Assembly: GCA_937921775.1 (NCBI GenBank)
Contig: CAKZUK010000021.1
Span: 1 to 64,000 of the forward strand
Origin: an uncultured Saprospiraceae bacterium
GTDB lineage: Bacteria > Bacteroidota > Bacteroidia > Chitinophagales > Saprospiraceae
Reading direction: 5' to 3'
DNA: 64,000 bases
Position 1 is the first letter of the stretch. Each line of letters begins with the position of its first letter. The position numbers and the translations under genes are program-made. The notes beneath the pieces were generated by a model, which ran no database searches, was not told the DNA's origin, and saw only the letters and a program-made list of their open reading frames with translations. Shown piece after piece: positions 52,930 to 61,011 of this stretch.

Positions 52930-54318
52930 TTAATGCTTCACCAACTTACGACCAAAAAGTCGATCACCATCCATATTCAAAAAAAGTAAAGCATAAATAC
53001 CACTTGGTAATTCACTTACATTGATTTCATTGAGACCAACGCAGAGCGTCATACCACGAACCAATCGCCCACTGGTATCACAAATATTGAGGACCATGGG
53101 AACATCCAAATCCCTACGTTCAACATAAAGGATGTTTTCTGTAGGGTTGGGATATATGAGGCATTGGTCATTTGTCATGACACTAGTTTGCGAAGCATCT
53201 CTTGGAGCAATTTCCCAAGCATCCAACATACACTCTGACAAGTTCTCCAATGCTGGTACTGCACCATCAAATAAACTAAATCCTTGGTCCCATTCCCAAT
53301 AGCACCAAGGCATATCATTGCATTCCATAATAGCGCGAATAGCTTTGGTGTACCGACAGCGGCTATCATCATCCGCTTTATAGTACGAACCAAACTCACC
53401 ACAGAATACTGGACGCTTATTGACTTCAGACCATAGTTTCGCATCAGCGACCCAAGACCTTAAAGTATCCAGATTACCGTGCTTTGAATAATCATTGTAA
53501 GAATTCTCTCCCCAAGTACCATTACTTCCCGCGTTCATATCTGGCATTTCATAACCGATATATGGATATGGAATTCCAGTTGTTGCCACTGGCGCTCCTA
53601 CCCATTCAGCACCTTGATGTGTAAATAGGAATGGTTCATAATAATGAAAAGTATAAATAATGTTATCATCATCCAGAGGTATCAAATTACTCAATCCAAA
53701 AACACTATTATAATCTCCTCCTCCAACAATAATTGTCTGATCTTCATCAAAAACTCGAAGTGAATCTACAATCGTCTCCAAGACATTTTGCCAATCAGCA
53801 AATTCAATATCATGTGGTTCATTATAAATTTCAAAAAATACTTTTTCAGGATCTCTGTCTCCATATCGTTCTATCACCTGTTTCCATATAGCTATAATCC
53901 GTTCTGTTTCATCCTCCAAGTTATTTTCCGAAAGGGAACCATGATGATACTCAATCAAGACATTAAAGCCAAGTACCTCCGACCAATCCAATATAGAATC
54001 AAGCGCATCGAAATAATGTGGCATATCAATTTCATAAGGATACACACCATCTTCCCACACATCAAAACAAACAGGTAGACGCAAGGTGTTAATCCCCATC
54101 TCTTTCATTACTTCCAGGTCATGATGTTTTGAAGCAATAGAATTCATATTCAGGTAATCCATGAATCCATTCTCAACCGTACCGTTCCAATAATTTTCTA
54201 ACCAGGAGAGATTCATTCCTTTGCCAAAGGTATCGTGGCGATCCCAAGCTTTGCTTTGCGCAAAAGTCGTTTGCAACAAAAAGAATGAAAAAATGAGAAG
54301 GGAGAATTTCTTGCACAT
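52930..54318 (-). CDS. GH5 glycoside hydrolase with T9SS sorting domain
   Basis: A secreted endoglucanase/endo-beta-mannanase-type enzyme of 462 residues. Signal peptide (1-21), GH5 barrel (about 30-370) with acid/base Glu167 in IYNEPHD, HYYEP near 225 and nucleophile Glu308 in CGEFG, then a T9SS type A domain (about 383-462, CLIYPNPTENILYVE). Its subfamily cannot be fixed by eye; cellulase and mannanase are both possible. It is remote from the PUL and not next to sus genes. The stop is convergent with nudK. Confidence 0.93.
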   Translation of the reverse strand: MCKKFSLLIFSFFLLQTTFAQSKAWDRHDTFGKGMNLSWLENYWNGTVENGFMDYLNMNSIASKHHDLEVMKEMGINTLRLPVCFDVWEDGVYPYEIDMPHYFDALDSILDWSEVLGFNVLIEYHHGSLSENNLEDETERIIAIWKQVIERYGDRDPEKVFFEIYNEPHDIEFADWQNVLETIVDSLRVFDEDQTIIVGGGDYNSVFGLSNLIPLDDDNIIYTFHYYEPFLFTHQGAEWVGAPVATTGIPYPYIGYEMPDMNAGSNGTWGENSYNDYSKHGNLDTLRSWVADAKLWSEVNKRPVFCGEFGSYYKADDDSRCRYTKAIRAIMECNDMPWCYWEWDQGFSLFDGAVPALENLSECMLDAWEIAPRDASQTSVMTNDQCLIYPNPTENILYVERRDLDVPMVLNICDTSGRLVRGMTLCVGLNEINVSELPSGIYALLFLNMDGDRLFGRKLVKH

Positions 54319-54553
54319 AAAAAAAGGTTTTAACTAAAACGCACCTTTTGTATAATAAGCTATATTTTTGTTAAAACCTTTTTTGCACTTGACTTCGAAT
54401 TCCCTCAGTCGGCGTGCTCATTTTATTATGCCTGAAAGCTGTATAATTAGTCAGCGTCTAACGAAAAAAATCCGTCCTCATCCGCCTATCAGTTCAATCC
54501 GCGTTCCCATCATTAAAAGAGAGTCAGCTTGTCTGACCACATCCGTTCGACTC

Positions 54554-55357
54554 CTAGCCCATCTCTGCAACAGCAATCATCCGATCCTCTACCTCATGTA
54601 CCAACTCAACAAAACGTGGATCACGCTTAATCTGACGACCTCTAACAAATGGCAAGTCAACCTTAATATGCTCTACAAATCGCGAAGGAGCAGACTTCAT
54701 AATATAAATATCATCTGCCAAATAAACTGCTTCAGAGATATCATGCGTAATAAAGACAATCGTTGGATGAAACTTATTCCAAATACTTGATAGTAAATCC
54801 TGCATCTGCAAACGCGTCTTGACATCCAATGCGCCAAAAGGTTCGTCCATCAATAAAATTTCAGAGTTCGCAATAAGACTTCTCGCAATAGCTACACGCT
54901 GCAACTGTCCTCCCGACAAACTTGGATATTGCGCATACTTATGCTCATGACCAGCAAGACCAACCAACTCGATCAGTTCCATTGCTTTTTCGTCTCGTTC
55001 CTTTTTGGAAACACCTTGATAACGCAAAGCAAGTGAAACATTATCTAGTACCGTCATCCAAGGCATCGAACTGTATTGTTGGAATACCATACTCACTCGA
55101 TTCTCCTTACCTACTGGTTTTCCTTTTACCAAAACTTTACCCGCAGTTGGTTCTTGCAATCCAGCGATATAGCGCAAAAGTGTTGATTTACCGCAACCAG
55201 ACATTCCAAGTATAACAATAAACTGCCCCTGAGCAGGTTTATCCTCAATCAAAAAGTCGAGGTCTTTGATGATCTCAACCTCTCCGTTATTATAGGTCTG
55301 GCCTATTCCTCGAAGTTCAATTATATTAGAAAGGTCTGTATCTTTAAACTCAAGCAT
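54554..55357 (-). CDS. ABC transporter ATP-binding protein (nitrate/sulfonate/taurine type)
   Basis: The 267-residue ATPase of the module. Walker A GMSGCGKST, signature LSGGQLQRVAIARS, Walker B ILLMDEPFGALD and the H-loop FITHDISEAV are intact, in the SsuB/TauB/NrtD class. I chose the ATG at 55357: it overlaps the permease stop by 8 nt, and the GTG at 55387 would add ten unconserved residues. It energises the permease encoded just upstream. Confidence 0.93.
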   Translation of the reverse strand: MLEFKDTDLSNIIELRGIGQTYNNGEVEIIKDLDFLIEDKPAQGQFIVILGMSGCGKSTLLRYIAGLQEPTAGKVLVKGKPVGKENRVSMVFQQYSSMPWMTVLDNVSLALRYQGVSKKERDEKAMELIELVGLAGHEHKYAQYPSLSGGQLQRVAIARSLIANSEILLMDEPFGALDVKTRLQMQDLLSSIWNKFHPTIVFITHDISEAVYLADDIYIMKSAPSRFVEHIKVDLPFVRGRQIKRDPRFVELVHEVEDRMIAVAEMG

Positions 55358-56465
55358 TTCGTAATGTTTTAAATATTTTAAACTCACCTAAAGCGATGAA
55401 AACGAGACAAGCCACAAAAACTATTAATGAGTACATCATAATTCCAGATGTAAAAGTTGGAGCAATCAAAGCCAGTATCACTAGGAGCACTAAAGCGCCC
55501 ATAAACCCATAAATACCCGCTTGAGATTCTGTCATTCCTGAGATTGCATTTGGATAATGTTTGTACGGGAATAATCGTTTCTCCAAATAAGAAAAAATAT
55601 AATCCTGCATAAACCCAACGAAGATAATGACGATCAAACCTGCAAATACTTTATGCGATTGTGATTGTCGACCTGCATTAAACATCAAGGCTCCAATACC
55701 ACCTTCCTTGTTCAATAATTCCGCAATGATAATATAGGTCCAAGAAATAGCTGTTAGTACTCGAATGTCATCAATCAGTTTTGACATTACCGAGGGGATA
55801 TAAACCGTCCGTACCGTTTGCCAATCGGTGGCCCCCAAAGTAAAAGCTGTTTTTAGATAAACGTCATTGACCTCTTTTATTCGCTGTACCACTAATGGTA
55901 AAAGATATACGATGATACCAAAAGCCAAAAAGGTCACTTTCATTTTTTCCTGCGTTCCAAAGGCGAGCATAAAAACTCCGGTTAAAGCCGTCAGCGGTAA
56001 GAATCGCATGGCATCAATAGGTTTACTAAACATGCCTTTGAAAAATGGAAAAAGTCCGATTACAAAACCAAGTGGAATTGATATCAACATGGCCCAAACA
56101 TAGCCTTGTACGTTACGCCAAATTGACAACCAGGTATTCTCTAACAGCTTATCTTCTTTTACCATTTCTGGCAAAGCAGTCACCACAACAACTGGATTAG
56201 GAATGATGGGATATTCTTTTTTAAACTCAGTAGCATTAGCCATAGCTAGAGAATCTGCTACAGCTAAGGAATCAATAAGTGCGAGCGTTTTTGCATCTGC
56301 ATTAATGGAAGAAGGGTAAACATTCTTCTTGTATCCCATCGGCACGTCAACGGCCTTAGCTTCTGCAATGACCCACCAAATAGCGATCAATACAACGAAG
56401 CCAATGATACCGAAAAGTAGGTTTTGTTTACTGCTTAGTTCTCCTCGAAGGTTGAATAGAGACAT
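55350..56465 (-). CDS. ABC transporter permease, enlarged SsuC/TauC type
   Basis: An inner-membrane permease of 371 residues, against about 260 for ordinary SsuC/TauC. After the first helix (about 15-35) comes a hydrophilic, extracytoplasmic insert (about 40-95; contains SLAVADSLAMANATE), then the BPD_transp_1 core (about 110-300) with the EAA-type loop TLGATDWQTVRTVYIP. Two extra helices lie at the C-terminus (about 320-362). This is not a simple nutrient permease. It overlaps the ATPase gene and follows the SBP/OmpA gene by 194 nt, which contain a palindrome. Confidence 0.88.
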   Translation of the reverse strand: MSLFNLRGELSSKQNLLFGIIGFVVLIAIWWVIAEAKAVDVPMGYKKNVYPSSINADAKTLALIDSLAVADSLAMANATEFKKEYPIIPNPVVVVTALPEMVKEDKLLENTWLSIWRNVQGYVWAMLISIPLGFVIGLFPFFKGMFSKPIDAMRFLPLTALTGVFMLAFGTQEKMKVTFLAFGIIVYLLPLVVQRIKEVNDVYLKTAFTLGATDWQTVRTVYIPSVMSKLIDDIRVLTAISWTYIIIAELLNKEGGIGALMFNAGRQSQSHKVFAGLIVIIFVGFMQDYIFSYLEKRLFPYKHYPNAISGMTESQAGIYGFMGALVLLVILALIAPTFTSGIMMYSLIVFVACLVFIALGEFKIFKTLRNA

Positions 56466-56553
56466 GGATGATTGGTTTGGTAGATGCTTGTTTGTGAAGT
56501 GTCAACTTGGTTGCTATGTATGTAATATGAACGGCCTTATGATCGAAAAAAAT

Positions 56554-56648
56554 AAAATCAAAATTACAATCAAAACTTAGCTTCTAACGCGAAACAGTAA
56601 ATACGATCGCTTTAGGTTTGCAGGCATTTTGATTGTAATTTTGATTTT
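56554..56648. repeat. 22-bp perfect inverted repeat, ATTGTAATTTTGATTT words
   Basis: The left arm AAAATCAAAATTACAATC (56554-56571) plus AAAA is exactly the reverse complement of 56627-56648. A spacer of about 50 nt separates them. It lies between the SBP/OmpA and permease genes of the minus-strand module and shares the ATTGTAATTTT core with 38255-38337. Confidence 0.8.
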
Positions 56649-56659
56649 AACGTTCTTAC

Positions 56660-58249
56660 TTATTGTACTAACTCAAAGTCTGTACGACGATTCTTAGCTT
56701 TACCGCTATTCGTACCATTGTCAGCAACAGGCTTATCTGGTCCGTTACCCACTACGATAAATCGGTTACGAGGCATGTTGTAAGTAGAAATGAGATAATC
56801 AGCAACTGCCTGAGCACGCTTTAGTGACAAGCTCTTGTTACTCGCATAAGAACCCGTATTATCAGTATTACCTTCAATACGAATTCTAGAGTTAGTAAAT
56901 GCTTTTGCAATGTCAACAAACTCGTTGTCAATAATGTATTTGCTGTTTTCATCCAACTTGTATTCCGCTGTACGGAAGCTGATACTAACAGCTTTGGTTG
57001 CGATTGCTTTTTTCGTTTTGTCAGACTCTTTTGCTTTAGCAAACTTCTTAGCACCTTCAGCTGCCTGACCTGCTTGACCAGAAAGATTAGAAGTTTGTGC
57101 CAAATTACTGTAACGAATCAAACGCCAGTTAGGAACATCATTACCCGCAAAGCCAAGTCCACGATAAACGTTGGTCATTTTAGCATACAAGCTTTCACCT
57201 GTTACTCCTTTATATTCTCGGTTCAAACCGAAAAAATTCTTGTTATCACCATCTGTACAAAGGCGTACGTTATTGATAGCGTTGTAAGTCATAGACTCAT
57301 CGAAGCCATCAAAAGCTTCTGCCAAAATCTTTGCAGCTTTACGCTTGTTGCCATCGTTAGCATTGATCTCTGCAGCACCAGTCATCCAACCTTCATAGAG
57401 CTGAGCTAGTTTTTCTTTGTTCGCCTGAACGTAAGCATTCTTAGCAATGAAAACGTCTGCAATAATGTGAGAGGCTCTTTTGGTGTTTTCCAAAATTCTT
57501 GCACCAGGAACAGAACTTACACAGTCTTCATCATCTGGAGACCAAACAACAGCCGCATCAACTTGCTTTGCTTTAAACGCAGCAGCTGCATCAATCGCAG
57601 AAGCTTGTTTTACCAAAGTAACATCATTGATTGTAAGTCCACCTGCATCCAACAACCAAAGTAGGAACGAGTGAGAAGGTGTTAATTCTGCAACAGCAAT
57701 TTTCTTTCCTTTCAGTTCAGCCACTGTGTTGATTCCTCTACGAGCAACAATAGCGTCACCTCCACGAGACCAGTCAGCTTGGAAGACCACTTTAGGATCG
57801 TAAGCAGCTAGTGCTTCAACTTCAGTTGGAAATGCATCAATGGTTGCCCAAAGTAGATGTACTTCATCATTTTTGAAAGCAGCTCTGGAAGCATCAAAAT
57901 CGTCAAGGATTTTAAATTCAACAGTGAATCCATAATCTTGGAAAAATCGAGATTTTTTATCTGCATCAAAACCTTCGTTGAAATATTGTCCACCAGCATA
58001 TCCACCCCAGGTTACTACACCTACTTTGATGGTATTGTTATCAGCTTTACTAGAGGTATTTCTCTTGGGCGAGGTATTGGTTGTCGTGTTGTTATTGTCT
58101 GACGAACCAGTGTCGACTTGACCTGCCTGTTCGGATAAACTTTTTCCGGCATCTGTGTTTTGCAAAAAATAACGGCCAGCAAAGAAGACAGCAGCTACGA
58201 TTAACAAAGTGATTAAAAATTTAGAAAAAGTCGTGAGTCGTTGAGCCAT
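56660..58249 (-). CDS. Substrate-binding protein fused to OmpA peptidoglycan-binding domain
   Basis: A 529-residue envelope protein: an uncleaved-looking N-terminal transmembrane helix (about 10-29), a Ser/Asn/Thr/Asp linker (about 45-72), a periplasmic-binding domain of the SsuA/NrtA/TauA type (about 73-370; VVTWGGYAGGQYF, GKKIAVAELTPSHSFLL, VDAAVVWSPDDEDC), and an OmpA domain (about 415-529; IEGNTDNTGS, NRRTDFELVQ). It would hold a binding protein on the inner membrane and peptidoglycan at once. I recall such fusions being annotated elsewhere. The ligand is unknown; the domain resembles anion- and sulfonate-binding proteins. Confidence 0.88.
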   Translation of the reverse strand: MAQRLTTFSKFLITLLIVAAVFFAGRYFLQNTDAGKSLSEQAGQVDTGSSDNNNTTTNTSPKRNTSSKADNNTIKVGVVTWGGYAGGQYFNEGFDADKKSRFFQDYGFTVEFKILDDFDASRAAFKNDEVHLLWATIDAFPTEVEALAAYDPKVVFQADWSRGGDAIVARRGINTVAELKGKKIAVAELTPSHSFLLWLLDAGGLTINDVTLVKQASAIDAAAAFKAKQVDAAVVWSPDDEDCVSSVPGARILENTKRASHIIADVFIAKNAYVQANKEKLAQLYEGWMTGAAEINANDGNKRKAAKILAEAFDGFDESMTYNAINNVRLCTDGDNKNFFGLNREYKGVTGESLYAKMTNVYRGLGFAGNDVPNWRLIRYSNLAQTSNLSGQAGQAAEGAKKFAKAKESDKTKKAIATKAVSISFRTAEYKLDENSKYIIDNEFVDIAKAFTNSRIRIEGNTDNTGSYASNKSLSLKRAQAVADYLISTYNMPRNRFIVVGNGPDKPVADNGTNSGKAKNRRTDFELVQ

Positions 58250-58300
58250 GATTTTTAGTTAATTGTGAATGTATTTTAGTTTAAAAATATTTATTTTTAA

Positions 58301-58331
58301 AGACGGAAGTCCGAAGTTCCCTCTTCCGTCT
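58301..58331. terminator. GACGGAAG hairpin between module genes
   Basis: AGACGGAAG (58301-58309) and CTTCCGTCT (58323-58331) form a perfect 9-bp stem with a 13-nt loop (TCCGAAGTTCCCT). It lies just 3' of the 58339 gene (minus strand). No T run follows on the minus strand, so readthrough or mRNA processing is as likely as termination. It reuses the words of 4598-4705. Confidence 0.6.
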
Positions 58332-58338
58332 CCTTTAA

Positions 58339-59367
58339 TTAATCAAACAAATTGTCATACTGATTTGAATGTCCTTCTACCCGAATTGGTTTCTTAATAG
58401 GTTGATTCAAATCTAGTACTTCGCCATCGTTGTTGGCTTGATTCAAGAGGTTAGATTTTTCGTCTCCAAGAATTAGTGAAACACCTTCTTTCTCCCACTT
58501 CTCTAACATCTTCATTCCTTCTTCTTCAAAAACTCCGTTTTGTAAATCAACAGAGTCCATGAAGCTAGCAGACATTTCCATAAAGTTCTCCATCTCCCCT
58601 ACTTTCTGTGATACATCATCAGCGATAGCTTCTAGCGCCATGTCGAACATGTAACGTTTGTCTTTATCACCAGAGATAATGTTCATGGCAGATTTCATAG
58701 CACCATGAGATGCGCGGATTGCTTTTCGTTCTTGTTCTTTTACTTCTACCTGATCCTTGATATCTTCCATCATGATTTCGGAGTTTTCATACATACGCAC
58801 GAGAACTCGGTAGAGTACTTCCATTTTTTTGTAAAGATCTTCAAGACGCATGTTCGACTCTTTTAGTCGGCCCGCTTTTCTTGACTTGAGGATCATAATA
58901 TTTTGCTTGTTCTTTTCTTTTGCTTTAGAAGCTAAATCAAGATTACTTTCGATTTGCCTTTTATTGTTGACAATGATCTCACGCATTTTGTGCATTTGAC
59001 CACGAAGCTGACTGATCTGCTTATTCATCTTACGTAGATTGTTTTTCAAATCATCGACATAAGATTTTAGGATACCAATTGGATCAATTTGAACGAAGAG
59101 TCCCGTCACCCAGCGCATCACGCTTTTGTACATGTACCCTACGAGGTTACGCATCTTTGGATCGAGCACCATATAAATGATCGCTGCCAAAACTAACAAC
59201 ATCACACTGAGGGAGATAATGTTAGCTGTAAGTGCAATCAATGTAGGAAGTGCTGTATACAATAAAAGTCCTCCGCCTATCAGCAAGCCACCTAAGAATA
59301 TTGCTCCGGTAACTCCTTCAGGTCTTTTCCAAAATGATTTAGGTTTGAAATTATCTAAATTATCCAT
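58339..59367 (-). CDS. Hypothetical membrane-anchored coiled-coil protein (PspA-like layout)
   Basis: A 342-residue protein with two helices near the N-terminus (about 19-40 and 44-68) and a long coiled coil (about 100-225; KNNLRKMNKQISQLRGQMHKM, KKMEVLYRVLVRMYENSEIM). The C-terminal half is acidic and helical, ending QPIKKPIRVEG. It has a membrane-hairpin plus coiled-coil design reminiscent of PspA-type stress proteins, but I do not recognise the family. It is the second gene of the minus-strand module; the gap to the SBP/OmpA gene is 89 nt. Confidence 0.72.
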   Translation of the reverse strand: MDNLDNFKPKSFWKRPEGVTGAIFLGGLLIGGGLLLYTALPTLIALTANIISLSVMLLVLAAIIYMVLDPKMRNLVGYMYKSVMRWVTGLFVQIDPIGILKSYVDDLKNNLRKMNKQISQLRGQMHKMREIIVNNKRQIESNLDLASKAKEKNKQNIMILKSRKAGRLKESNMRLEDLYKKMEVLYRVLVRMYENSEIMMEDIKDQVEVKEQERKAIRASHGAMKSAMNIISGDKDKRYMFDMALEAIADDVSQKVGEMENFMEMSASFMDSVDLQNGVFEEEGMKMLEKWEKEGVSLILGDEKSNLLNQANNDGEVLDLNQPIKKPIRVEGHSNQYDNLFD

Positions 59368-59377
59368 ACTTTTTTTG

Positions 59378-59480
59378 TTGGCTGTTGGCTGATGGCTGAT
59401 GACTGTTAGCTTTTCTGCTCGCCTAACATTTTGTGCGTTTGAGTGAAGCTAACAAGCAATAGCAAACTGCTAATAGCTAT
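59378..59480. repeat. Palindrome of GGCTGAT/GGCTGTT words between module genes
   Basis: The left arm (about 59378-59412) is a run of TTGGCTGTTGGCTGATGG and GCTGATGACTGTTAGC words; the right arm (about 59445-59480) contains AAGCTAACAAGCAATAGC and AACTGCTAATAGCTATT. The right arm runs into the stop codon of the 59477 gene. The theme is shared with 5616-5655 and 24354-24447. Confidence 0.65.
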
Positions 59481-60157
59481 TTTAAATACTGTTTCATCTT
59501 ATCCATATCCGTAACAATCTGCGCAATAATTGCATTATAAGAAGCTACAAAATCATTCTTAGTCTTTTCTACTTTGGCAGTTGCACCTGAAATTTCGTTT
59601 TTCATCTTATCTACTTTCTTCTTGTCCGCCTCTATTTCCTTTTTCAGTTGCTCAATTTGCTTTTGCTTTTGCTCTACAAGTGCAGAAGTTTGTTGAATTG
59701 CTTTTTCCTTATCCCCGACTTGTCGACCACGTTGGTTGACCAAAGCTTGTTGAAATTTCTTTTCTTCTTCTTTGAGGATATTGATATAATGCTGTGCAGC
59801 ATCTAGTAGTTTTTTAGGAGTAGCCCCCATTGTTTTCGCCATAGCGAAAGCAGATTGATATCGAGTTTGCTCATCCATTGGCATTTTTGCCAAATTCTTA
59901 AGAGATTGTTTGTACTCCAGATAATCGAATCCAGGTAAGTTAGCCTTATCCATCGCACCAAAAAGGATGCTCATAAATTTGTCATTCGCCTGTCCACTAG
60001 TGGAGACCGGAATAGAAGACTGCTTAGCTTGGGTTGAAGGAACTATTTCATCTTCCTGCGGAGCCGCAGTTTTGGAAGTATTCTTAGTTGTAGCCTTTGC
60101 TTTTGCCTTGCTATTCTCATCTTCTACAACAAAAAGCGATTTTAACTTATCAAACAT
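59477..60157 (-). CDS. Hypothetical coiled-coil protein, first gene of the ABC/OmpA module
   Basis: A 226-residue soluble, Lys/Glu-rich protein. A disordered, Ala/Thr/Ser-rich N-terminus (about 20-75) precedes a helical domain (about 75-140, LFGAMDKANLPGFDYLEYK) and a C-terminal coiled coil (about 150-225; EQKQKQIEQLKKEIEADKKKV). No transmembrane helix. I chose ATG 60157 (MFDKLKSLF) over the GTG at 60226, which would add 23 residues of unlikely composition. A promoter candidate lies 114 nt upstream. The function is unknown; its partner is probably the next gene's coiled-coil protein. Confidence 0.7.
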   Translation of the reverse strand: MFDKLKSLFVVEDENSKAKAKATTKNTSKTAAPQEDEIVPSTQAKQSSIPVSTSGQANDKFMSILFGAMDKANLPGFDYLEYKQSLKNLAKMPMDEQTRYQSAFAMAKTMGATPKKLLDAAQHYINILKEEEKKFQQALVNQRGRQVGDKEKAIQQTSALVEQKQKQIEQLKKEIEADKKKVDKMKNEISGATAKVEKTKNDFVASYNAIIAQIVTDMDKMKQYLK

Positions 60158-60270
60158 ATTTAAACTTATAAATCCTGGAATAATGTGGTTAAGGGGTTTA
60201 AAGTGGTCTTTACTAGATTCTAACACCTAAAAACGTCCTTTGTTTCACCGCAAATTAATGAATTTTCGCT

Positions 60271-60300
60271 CAAAACTACAATTATACACTGGAATTCAAA
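60271..60300 (-). promoter_or_regulatory. Candidate promoter of the five-gene module (TTTG-N18-TAGTTTTG, minus strand)
   Basis: On the minus strand TAGTTTTG (60271-60278) fits the -7 and TTTG (60297-60300) the -33 consensus with 18 nt between them, close to the usual 19-21. It would give a leader of about 105 nt before ATG 60157. Confidence 0.5.
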
Positions 60301-60570
60301 AACCATTTCAGATGAGAGTGTCTACACCATCGATTAATGGGGCTTTGAATAGGAAATAGAATGATAATTAGAAGCTGTTTTACAAGTAAGTAGGATTAAA
60401 ATGTTTCTCTATTGCTAAGGAAAAAGACGGATAGCTGTACTCGCACTTTACCTTCAGAGGACTTGGAATTAGAATAGGAATTAGAATTAGAAAGTCCTTC
60501 TATCGCGGAGCAAGGGGCGAGGGGAAACTGAAACTGAGACTCCCATTGCAACTGCCACTAAAATTCTCCT

Positions 60571-60578
60571 TATGTTTG
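60571..60578 (+). promoter_or_regulatory. Candidate -7 element (TATGTTTG) of the thioesterase-yihY pair
   Basis: TATGTTTG fits TAnnTTTG and lies 16 nt before ATG 60595. A TTG at 60546-60548 is 22 nt upstream, slightly beyond the usual spacing. Confidence 0.45.
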
Positions 60579-60594
60579 TCACAAATTTATATCA

Positions 60595-61011
60595 ATGTTT
60601 ATTCATAAGACACAAATAAGGGTGCGATACGCAGAGACTGATCAAATGAGCTATACCTACCACGGTGTTTATGCACAATACTACGAGTTAGGACGAGTTG
60701 AAGCATTGAGATCTCTGGGCTATTCTTACAAAGAAATGGAAGAAAAAGACGATGTCATGATGCCAGTTATGACTTTGCACCAGCGTTTTGTACGGCCGGC
60801 TATGTATGATGAATTACTAACGATTCAGACAACTTTGCGTAAAATGCCGGAACGTTTTATCACCTTTCACGTTGAAATATTTAATGAAAACGGTAAATTA
60901 GTCAATGGTGGCTCCGTAAAACTTTGCTTTTTGGATAAGCATAGTCGCAAAAGCAGACTAGCTCCCGATGTATTTGTAGAAAAATTGAACCCCTTCTTCC
61001 CAAATGTATAA
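60595..61011 (+). CDS. Acyl-CoA thioesterase, YbgC/4HBT family
   Basis: A 138-residue hot-dog-fold thioesterase, hydrolysing acyl-CoA or acyl-ACP. The YbgC-type motif RYAETDQMSYTYHGVY places Asp16 and His23 as in the family (DxxGxxxHxxY), followed by ELGRVEALRSLGYSY. It overlaps the yihY-like gene by 8 nt, so the two are coupled. The physiological substrate is not clear. Confidence 0.93.
   Translation: MFIHKTQIRVRYAETDQMSYTYHGVYAQYYELGRVEALRSLGYSYKEMEEKDDVMMPVMTLHQRFVRPAMYDELLTIQTTLRKMPERFITFHVEIFNENGKLVNGGSVKLCFLDKHSRKSRLAPDVFVEKLNPFFPNV

Larger units (their letters stand above)
60158..60594. other. Divergent intergenic region, 437 nt
   Basis: Holds a minus-strand promoter candidate (60271-60300), a -7 element for the plus-strand thioesterase gene (60571-60578) and an AT-rich middle. 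From about 60455 to 60560 short words such as GGAATTAGAA and GAAACTGAAACTGAGACT repeat, in the style of the other word-repeat elements, but I cannot draw a clear palindrome. No ORF is supported. Confidence 0.5.
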
